Source: Streptomyces caelestis (lineage in GTDB: Bacteria > Actinomycetota > Actinomycetes > Streptomycetales > Streptomycetaceae). Taken from it: 64,000 bases of DNA. The stretch lies in assembly GCF_001279005.1 (NCBI RefSeq), contig NZ_LGCN01000199.1, forward strand, positions 95,734 to 159,733, in the 5' to 3' direction. A model generated the notes under the pieces. It was not told the DNA's origin and made no database searches. It saw only the letters and a program-made list of their open reading frames with translations. Every line of letters begins with the position of its first letter. Position 1 is the first letter of the stretch. Positions 58,420 through 64,000 of this stretch are shown piece after piece. The position numbers were made by a program, and so were the translations under genes.

Positions 58420-58728
58420 CTAGTCCCGGCCCTTCCGCGTTGAGGAGTACTGGCAGACGGGCCGGGCATGGGCGTACGACTCCTGACCCGGAGCTCCCAG
58501 TGAGATGGAGGACGTGGGCGGGGAGGACCCTCAATGACGTGGGACGATCTGTGTGTCTGCTGTCCGCGACGTGGATGCATGGCCGCTGCGGTTCGTACGG
58601 TGACGACAACGGCCCGCCGAAGAATCCGCCATTGTTACCTGGGCGGCTTTCGGCGGAATCTACCTGGGTGCGGTGACGCGTAGCCGGATGGCCTCATACC
58701 CATCCGGCTAGCGCGTGTGACCTGACCA
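58420..58728. other. Gap with a long hairpin, no gene
   Basis: The only clear structure is an inverted repeat: TAGCCGGATGG (58681-58691) pairs with CCATCCGGCTA (58700-58710), and flanking ACGCG/GCGCGT bases extend the stem with one bulge. No T-tract follows. Confidence 0.5.
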
Positions 58729-60467
58729 GGGCTCTGCCAAGATTTCCGTGAAGCGGTGACAGAGCGTCATGCGAGGAGGACTCGTTTGCGTAGGAGCGGA
58801 AGGGTCGCGCGTCCGTACATCTGTCGTTTGAGCATCTTGATCCGGTTGACGTGACCTTCGACGGCACCGTTGCTCCAGGGCAGGGTGAGGCCGGCCAGGA
58901 CAGCGTCCCGGTCGCGTTCGAGTCCGTCGACGAAGGCGTGCAGCTGGGGCAGGTCGTCGGCGCGGGCCGCGCAGATCCAGGCGGGGAGGTCGGTGCCGGT
59001 GCGGTCGCAGATCATGCGGGCGAAGGTGTGGACGTGCGTGCGCAGTGCGGCCATCTGCGGGCAGCGGGAGAGGACGTCGTCGAGTTGTCGTTCCTCCTCG
59101 GCGCGTAGGCGTCCGGGGTGACGAGTGATCCAGTTGGTGAGGTCCTGGGGTTTGGGCGGCGGTGCGGGCGCCGCCTTCGCGGTGTCACGCAGTGGACGTA
59201 GGAAGCGGCGGACGGCTTGCGGTGTGCGGCCTGGGTAGCCCTGGGCCTGGATCTCGCGGAAGAGGGCGGAGGCGTTGGTGCAGCCCTGGTTCCAGCGGCT
59301 GATCAGGTAGGGCCGCCAGGCGTCCAGCCGGGTGGTGCGGATGGCGCGGTCGGCGAGGGCCTCGGGGTTCTCGCAGCGTGCGTAGCGGCGGGCGGTGTGG
59401 CGGGCCAGTCCGAGTTCGCGTCCGATCGCGCTGATCGTCCATCCCTGGGCTAGCAGGTCCTGGACGGCTCGGTAGCGCTCCCGGGTGCGGGTGACCAGCC
59501 ACTTCTCGGCGCCGGTGTCCGGGTTGAGGGCGGGGTCGGGCGTCTTCGCCGACACGGGCCCGGCCTGCTCCGGTGGCGGTGGCATCAGGCAGGACCGGTG
59601 GGCGATCACGGTGCGCTGGACCGCGTGGGCCAGGTTGTCCCACAGGTGCCAGGCGTCGGCGACCTGGCGGGCCTGGGGTGCTCCGGCGCTTGCCGCCTCC
59701 GCGTAGGCACCGGCCCGGTCCCGACAGATCATTTCGATGCCGGGGTGATCGGCCAGCCAGGCGACCAGGGGTGCTTTCTCACGGCCGGGCAGCAGATCCA
59801 CGACGCGATGGGAGTCCAGGTCGACGAGCACGGTCCCGTAGCGTCGGCCCCGGCGGGTCGCGAAATCGTCAACGCCGAGCACACGCAGTACAGGGCGGGG
59901 CGGATCCGGCAGCGCCCTCACCACGTTGAGCAAGGTGGCTCGGCTGATCGGCACGTGGAGGACGGCCGCGAGCCGGGCGCCGGCCCGCCCCGCCAATGCC
60001 AGAGCAATCGCCTGCACGATCTCGACGAGGGCAGCCGTGCGGCGCCCGTATCTCACAGTCAACCCCGCTACTTGCTCGACAAAGGTTCGACGAGCGCAGC
60101 GAGCACTGTCGCAGAACAAGCGCCGGACGCACAGGTCGATGACGACCTGGCGGTCGCCCAGGGCGGCATCGGCCAGGCGCCGCCGGTAGCGGCTGTGGAC
60201 TCGCCGAGCCGGCGTACCGCAGTCGGGACAGGACACGATCGTGCCGTCCCGGGTCCGCGCGACGATCAGTACCTTTTCCTCCTCTACCCGCACCTGTTCC
60301 ACCAGCACCGCGGCCAGGTACGGGAGGAGCTGCTGCAGCATCGCCTCACACGATCGCAGCGTCCCGCTGCCCCGGCCGGCGCGTCACCGGCGCGTCACAG
60401 CACAGACCGTGCACACCGACCTAGCATGACGTTCTGTCACCGCTTCACGGAAATCTTGGCAGAGCCC
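58729..60467 (-). mobile_element. ISL3-family insertion sequence with 44-bp inverted repeats
   Basis: The left end 58729-58772 starts GGGCTCTGCCAAGATTTCC. The right end 60424-60467, read on the other strand, is identical except for one base (GAGC versus GAAC near the inner side). Both ends start GGGCTCTGCC, giving a 1,739-bp element with one transposase gene on the minus strand. The flanking 8-mers, CCTGACCA on the left and ATCGAGAA on the right, are not a target duplication. The right flank continues an IS630 gene that the left flank does not resume. Confidence 0.88.
58767..60341 (-). CDS. ISL3-family transposase
   Basis: The 524-residue transposase has an N-terminal zinc finger (VSCPDCGTPARRVHSRYRRR and CVRRLFCDSARCARRTF). 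The DDE-type core follows, with RVLGVDDFATRRGRRYGTVL (first Asp), MICRDRAGAYAEAA (second Asp), ADAWHLWDNLAHAVQ and the end block NGAVEGHVNRIKMLKRQMYG (Glu). A central HTH (GWTISAIGRELGLARHTARR) is typical of this subfamily. The coding region is intact, so the element may still be mobile. Confidence 0.93.
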   Translation of the reverse strand: MLQQLLPYLAAVLVEQVRVEEEKVLIVARTRDGTIVSCPDCGTPARRVHSRYRRRLADAALGDRQVVIDLCVRRLFCDSARCARRTFVEQVAGLTVRYGRRTAALVEIVQAIALALAGRAGARLAAVLHVPISRATLLNVVRALPDPPRPVLRVLGVDDFATRRGRRYGTVLVDLDSHRVVDLLPGREKAPLVAWLADHPGIEMICRDRAGAYAEAASAGAPQARQVADAWHLWDNLAHAVQRTVIAHRSCLMPPPPEQAGPVSAKTPDPALNPDTGAEKWLVTRTRERYRAVQDLLAQGWTISAIGRELGLARHTARRYARCENPEALADRAIRTTRLDAWRPYLISRWNQGCTNASALFREIQAQGYPGRTPQAVRRFLRPLRDTAKAAPAPPPKPQDLTNWITRHPGRLRAEEERQLDDVLSRCPQMAALRTHVHTFARMICDRTGTDLPAWICAARADDLPQLHAFVDGLERDRDAVLAGLTLPWSNGAVEGHVNRIKMLKRQMYGRATLPLLRKRVLLA

Positions 60468-61005
60468 ATCGAGAATCCGGCTTCGTCCTCGAAGACGAGC
60501 CAGGCGTCGAGCGCCGCCACGGTTCTTCCACGCTCGACCAGGTCTCCTTCACCCAGCCGGCCACCGCCGCCTCGTCCCGCTCGAGTGCCCGGCGGGCGGG
60601 GACCTGGCAGCTTCAGCCATGCCGCTTGAGTAGGGCGGCCACCCCTTGCACGGTGTAGCTCTTATGGAACCGGCGCCCGATCAGCGTCTTGATCCGCGAC
60701 AGGGCCCAGGTCTGGTCCGGCCAGCCGTGTGCCACCGGCCCCTTGGCCAGCTCCCGCTCGAGCACGGCGAACAGTTCGTCACTGAGCAGCGGCAGTGACG
60801 CCGGACCCTTGGAGGCCAGGGCCCGGGGCCCGTTCTGCGACCAGGCTCTGCGCCAGCGCTGAACCGATCGGACGCTGACCCGCAGGTCGTGCGCGATGAC
60901 CGAGTTCTCATCGCCCTGGGCGAACCGCTCGGCCGCCTCCATCCTCAACTTCTCGTGGAAGACCCGCCGTTCACCGGTCAGTCCGCCCCCTTGCGCATAC
61001 CTCAT
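60468..61005 (-). pseudogene. Truncated IS630-family transposase
   Basis: From ATG 61005 the frame reads the IS630 N-terminal helix-turn-helix: MRYAQGGGLTGERRVFHEKL, RVSVRSVQRWRRAWSQNGPR, ALASKGPASLPLLSDELF and TWALSRIKTLIGRRFHKSYT. After LLKRHG a TGA replaces the usual Trp codon. The frame then continues SCQVPARRALERDEAAVAGW and, after a shift, TVAALDAWLVFEDEAGFS, the first DDE aspartate block. The ISL3 element cuts it off there. It carries a nonsense codon, a frameshift and a truncation. Confidence 0.8.
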
Positions 61006-61127
61006 GCAGTCGGCATACCGCAGGGATCACGAGGCGTCAGCCCCTACGACACCACGCTTTGAAGGTCAGTAACCGCGGCGTCCGCAACGCCCATGCAGTC
61101 GCGCCACCGCGCTTGAGGCTTCTCAAG

Positions 61128-61656
61128 CTCAGTACACCTCGCTGCCCGGTGAGGACGTCGCCGCGCAGATCGTCGCCGATTTGGCTGCCCAGGTTCTGAG
61201 CCTGGATGACCGACTCAAGCGCGTTGACCGCCAGATCCGCGAGACATTTCGCACCCGTCCTCAGGCCGAGATCATCGAATCATTGCCCGGGTATGGGACC
61301 GATCCTCGGCGCAGAGTTCGTCGTAGCCACCGGTGACCTGGTCGACTTACCCGGACGCTGGCCATCTGGCCTCCGCGGCGGGGCTGGTGCCAGTTCCGAG
61401 GGACTCGGGTCGTCGCACCGGCAACCTGCACCGGCCCAAGCGCTATAGCCGCCGTCTACGCAGGGTCTTTTACCTGTCGGCGCAGACCAGCATCATCTGT
61501 GAAGGCCCAAACAGGGACTGCTACCTCAAAAAGCGTGGTGAGGGCTGCAAACACGAGCAGGCCGTTATCGCGCTCGCCCGCCGACGCGCCAGTGTCCTGT
61601 GGGCCCTCCTGCGCGACAACCGAACCTTCGCACCTCTGGCGCCGACCAGGCGATGA
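61128..61656 (+). pseudogene. IS110-family transposase C-terminal remnant
   Basis: Three frames in order give the IS110 transposase_20 region. First, DVAAQIVADLAAQVLSLDDR and AEIIESLPGYG. After a shift near 61292, LPGMGPILGAEFVVATGDLV. After another near 61345, YPDAGHLASAAGLVPVPRDS, GRRTGNLHRPKRYSRRLRRV and YLKKRGEGCKHEQAVIALAR. The N-terminal DEDD part is absent. Two frameshifts and a 5' truncation make it non-functional. Confidence 0.8.
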
Positions 61657-61809
61657 GGGTCTGGAAAGACGGCTACTCGAACGCATATTTGAGTCAGGTT
61701 CAATCCTGATCAAGCCAGAGGAGATCACGTGGATGTTGTGGATTCCCTGTGTCCGGTAGTCCTGTAGGGGTCAAGTCGTTTGGCGTGTACCTGAGAACAG
61801 GGGTGTTGG

Positions 61810-63225
61810 ATGACGATAAGACGTGTGCTCGCGCGGGCTCGAATACGCGCGGCCGCCGTACTGGTGCCCGGGCTGGTGACCTCACTGCTCATGCCCTTGA
61901 GTAGTGCCCAGGCTGACGACTCTGACTCGCTGAGCATGGAGTCCTATATGCGGCCGGTGAACGCCGAGTTGCTTGACCTCACCGAACTCCAAGAGCGCCC
62001 GAGCAAGTTACGTGGCCTGTCCAGCGAGGACAGCGCGCAGGCCGTTCTGCCTCGTGAGACGCTCGGCCAGGCCAAGAACTTCGCTCAGCTCGCCACGGAG
62101 GCTTCGGCGCGATACCAGCCTCCTGGTCGCAAGCCGCTCGCCTCCCGAGCGCCGACGGCAATCAGCTTGCCCGAGCCGCCGCACACGATGACGACCCAGG
62201 AATGCGTAGCGGGACTGGCGACAAAGACCTTCTATATCAAGTCCCGCTACGCAATGTGTTCCGGAAAGCAGTTCGACCAGGTCTGGCTGCGCAACGGACG
62301 CCCCGTCGGCACCAGCCGCTTCGACGTTCTTGCCATCGGCACCATCCCGAAGAACAGCAGGACCGTCACGATCACCTACTACTTCACCGACTTCACCGCG
62401 GCCAAGGAGAATGGCGCCGCCGCGATGGGTATCACAACCAAGGGCAGCATCGCCCAACGCTGGCCTTCCACGGCTGCGTACACGCAGGGCGGCGTCACCA
62501 TGCCCTTCACCCGGACGTGGAGTCAACTGCTGGGTGCGGACACGTACAAGCACACGTTGACCGTCGCCGCCGGCCAGGGATCTACCGGCATGAAGGCCGA
62601 CCTTGTCGCTGCGGTGTACGTGCCGAACATCAGCATCAAGGCACCGCCCGCGTGGACAACGGAGCCGATTACGGGCGGCGACTTGTTCATGCTGCCGCCC
62701 CGCTGGGACAAGGCCCCATACCTGCCCAACGCGGCGGCGGGGGCAGCCTCCTGGGCCGTAACCACGCCGCTGCAGTACAGCACGGCGGTCGGTGCTCCGG
62801 AGCGGGAGGTGGCACTCCATATCCAGAAGGCTTTCACCACGCCGGGGATGACGCAGCCCCCCATGGCAAAGAAGGACGTTCCAGGTAAAAGTCCCGACCC
62901 CGGGTTGACGCGTCTGTACTGGGACACCAAACGCCGGGAGGAGAACCGCAACCGCTCCGTGTACAACTGCGGGAAGTACTTCGGCGAGGACTACGCGACG
63001 TCAGCCGGATATGCACGGGAGTGCGACGAGTATCCGATGGCATCTACGTACGAGGGATCCCGCCACTCCGACTACGATCATCTCGCTGAGCCGGGGAACT
63101 TTAGTGTCTTGCCTGTCAAGAGGGAGGACAATGGAGCTGCCGGAAACCTGCTCGCCCAGTTCTATGACAAGAACAGGGTCATAGACGGACCGGATGACGG
63201 CTTCTGGGTCGAGATCATCTCGTAG
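61810..63225 (+). CDS. Secreted protein with C-terminal NucA/NucB-type DNase domain
   Basis: The 471-residue preprotein has a Sec-type signal peptide (RIRAAAVLVPGLVTSLLMPL, cleavage after AQA at about 35). A long N-terminal region of about 330 residues follows, with a beta-rich part (FDVLAIGTIPKNSRTVTITY, SQLLGADTYKHTLTVAAGQG). The C-terminal domain from about residue 400 reads YARECDEYPMASTYEGS, FSVLPVKREDNGAAGNLLAQ and FYDKNRVIDGPDDGFWVEI. This is the DNase_NucA_NucB pattern with the CDEYPxAST core. It is likely an exported nuclease used against DNA or as a toxin. It is the only apparently intact non-IS coding sequence in the right arm besides the convergent gene. Confidence 0.8.
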   Translation: MTIRRVLARARIRAAAVLVPGLVTSLLMPLSSAQADDSDSLSMESYMRPVNAELLDLTELQERPSKLRGLSSEDSAQAVLPRETLGQAKNFAQLATEASARYQPPGRKPLASRAPTAISLPEPPHTMTTQECVAGLATKTFYIKSRYAMCSGKQFDQVWLRNGRPVGTSRFDVLAIGTIPKNSRTVTITYYFTDFTAAKENGAAAMGITTKGSIAQRWPSTAAYTQGGVTMPFTRTWSQLLGADTYKHTLTVAAGQGSTGMKADLVAAVYVPNISIKAPPAWTTEPITGGDLFMLPPRWDKAPYLPNAAAGAASWAVTTPLQYSTAVGAPEREVALHIQKAFTTPGMTQPPMAKKDVPGKSPDPGLTRLYWDTKRREENRNRSVYNCGKYFGEDYATSAGYARECDEYPMASTYEGSRHSDYDHLAEPGNFSVLPVKREDNGAAGNLLAQFYDKNRVIDGPDDGFWVEIIS

Positions 63226-63277
63226 GGCCTTGGCCAGGTGCGGGGGCGGCTCGGGAGATACGAGCCGCCCCCCGTAA

Positions 63278-63787
63278 CTAGGCGTTCGGCCAGAACTGTG
63301 CGATATAGCGCTCGACTCCGTGCACCACACCGTGCTGGGTCTGCGCAGCTGCCGCCTCACGACCGGCGCACACCACTCGCACCGTCCAGACGCCCGGCCC
63401 GTCCGACAGTTCGATCGCTTCCAGCATCGGTCCTGCCGCCATCCCCCTGGCCCGCAGCTTGCCCGAGGAACAAACGATGCTGGCCAGGGCTGCCTCGTCC
63501 CACTCTCCGGTCGGCACCGCTGGCTCCCCGTCCCAGATCTCCACCGTCAGGGACGCGGTGTGGGTGTGTCCGGCACTGTAGAAATCAAGGCGCCCAGGGT
63601 GAGCAGTGAGGAACGTGCCGCTCTCAAAGCCCTCAGGGAACAGCACAGGAACCTGCGTGTCGTCGAAGTCCTGCAAGGCCCACCCGTTGTAGTCCACATT
63701 AACCGGATACTCCTGGCGTCTGATCAGGTCGGCCAAGTCACCCACCCCTTGTCGTCGTCTGGTGCGAGGGGCTCCATCATCGTCCAT
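63278..63787 (-). CDS. Unknown protein convergent with the secreted DNase
   Basis: The frame gives 169 residues from ATG 63787 (203 if begun at 63889; the extra part is basic and low-complexity). The core reads YPVNVDYNGWALQDFDDTQV, PVLFPEGFESGTFLTAHPGR, LDFYSAGHTHTASLTVEIWD and VWTVRVVCAGREAAAAQTQH. It is acidic overall, has no signal peptide and is beta-rich. I recognise no family. Its acidity and position beside a secreted nuclease make an immunity role conceivable, but toxin-immunity genes are usually co-oriented, which argues against it. Confidence 0.6.
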   Translation of the reverse strand: MDDDGAPRTRRRQGVGDLADLIRRQEYPVNVDYNGWALQDFDDTQVPVLFPEGFESGTFLTAHPGRLDFYSAGHTHTASLTVEIWDGEPAVPTGEWDEAALASIVCSSGKLRARGMAAGPMLEAIELSDGPGVWTVRVVCAGREAAAAQTQHGVVHGVERYIAQFWPNA

Positions 63788-63949
63788 CTTCGGCGGCGAA
63801 ATCACTGCGGAATCAGCCTTGGCACGGCGACGCGGCGGTAGCTGCACAGGTAAGACAGTGGCTTCGGCGCTCTTCGATAGACCATGCACGTGGCTTGACT
63901 CAGAGCTTGTCTCACGTGGTGTGAGGTTGATGCGGCATGATGCCGTGCC

Positions 63950-64000
63950 ATGGGTGTTGGTTTGTCGCAGCGGTTGGTTCCTGACGAACTCTGGTCGCTC
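63950..64000 (+). CDS. Start of an IS5-type transposase (cut by window edge)
   Basis: ATG 63950 opens MGVGLSQRLVPDELWSL, the usual N-terminus of IS5-family (DUF4096-type) transposases. The sequence GAGCTTGTCTCACGTGG just upstream (about 63903-63919) may be the element's end. Only 17 codons are visible. Confidence 0.55.
   Translation, partial: MGVGLSQRLVPDELWSL

Noticed and set aside
57410..58609. A 399-residue version of the IS3 transposase with an N-terminal extension
   Set aside because: The extension reads through the orfA fragment in the wrong frame. The true orfB start is ATG 58303 at the ATGA overlap.
58721..60475. Target-site duplication of the ISL3 element
   Set aside because: The 8-mers CCTGACCA and ATCGAGAA do not match, and shifting the ends by one base does not help.

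Overview
The window is actinobacterial chromosome, almost certainly Streptomyces or a close relative. GC is very high with GC-rich third positions, GTG and TTG starts are frequent, and the gene families are typical of the genus: furA-katG, DUF2945, DUF3140, DUF2795, a WGR/propeller protein, secreted GH16-ricin enzymes and a group 1h [NiFe]-hydrogenase locus. Everything here is read by eye. Family names come from motif recognition, and no database search was run.

Layout. (1) 1-9.3 kb: an FAD-linked oxidase, a diacylglycerol-kinase-type lipid kinase, a decayed transcriptional regulator, a DUF488 protein, the furA-katG oxidative-stress pair, small stress-type proteins and a YihY-type membrane protein. 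(2) 9.3-15 kb: the broken remains of a CE15 glucuronoyl esterase, a DUF350 membrane protein, a secreted GH16 glucanase with a ricin-type lectin domain, a membrane acyltransferase and a TerB-like protein. (3) 15.0-26.9 kb, minus strand: one 3,940-residue lipopeptide megasynthase read as FAAL-ACP-KS-AT-KR-ACP-C-A-PCP-C. It ends in a domain that resembles cyanobacterial acyl-ACP reductase (AAR) instead of a thioesterase or a standard R domain. It has no accompanying cluster genes.

(4) 27-43.3 kb: a WGR/propeller protein and a lone molybdo-hydroxylase-type FAD subunit, then a 13-kb minus-strand operon for an oxygen-tolerant, high-affinity group 1h [NiFe]-hydrogenase. It runs hhyS, hhyL, a NifU-like gene, DUF5947, DUF6084, an unknown gene, a maturation protease, a 38-residue protein, then hypA, hypB, hypF, hypC, hypD and hypE. 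Many neighbouring genes overlap by 4 bp, which suggests translational coupling. Directly upstream lies a frameshifted, internally deleted remnant of hypX, the gene for CO-ligand synthesis. (5) 43.5-53.7 kb: a small charged protein, a GCS2-type glutamate-cysteine ligase, SRPBCC proteins, a DNA-binding protein, PlsC, DUF2795, a three-gene PaoABC-like molybdenum hydroxylase, a cysteine-rich pentapeptide-repeat protein and a pirin.

(6) 53.75-64 kb: a lower-GC accessory region. It begins with about 1 kb of mostly non-coding DNA with hairpins, followed by an excisionase-like gene and a tyrosine integrase. After these come a truncated MFS transporter, two IS3-family remnants or elements, a complete ISL3-family element with 44-bp terminal inverted repeats sitting in an IS630 remnant, an IS110 remnant, a secreted NucA/NucB-type DNase with a convergent unknown gene, and the start of another IS at the right edge.

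The strongest candidate for an undescribed system is the AAR-like release domain on the solo FAAL-PKS-NRPS. The hydrogenase operon with a ruined hypX and the chain of fossil genes (COG2345 regulator, CE15 esterase, hypX) are the next most interesting.
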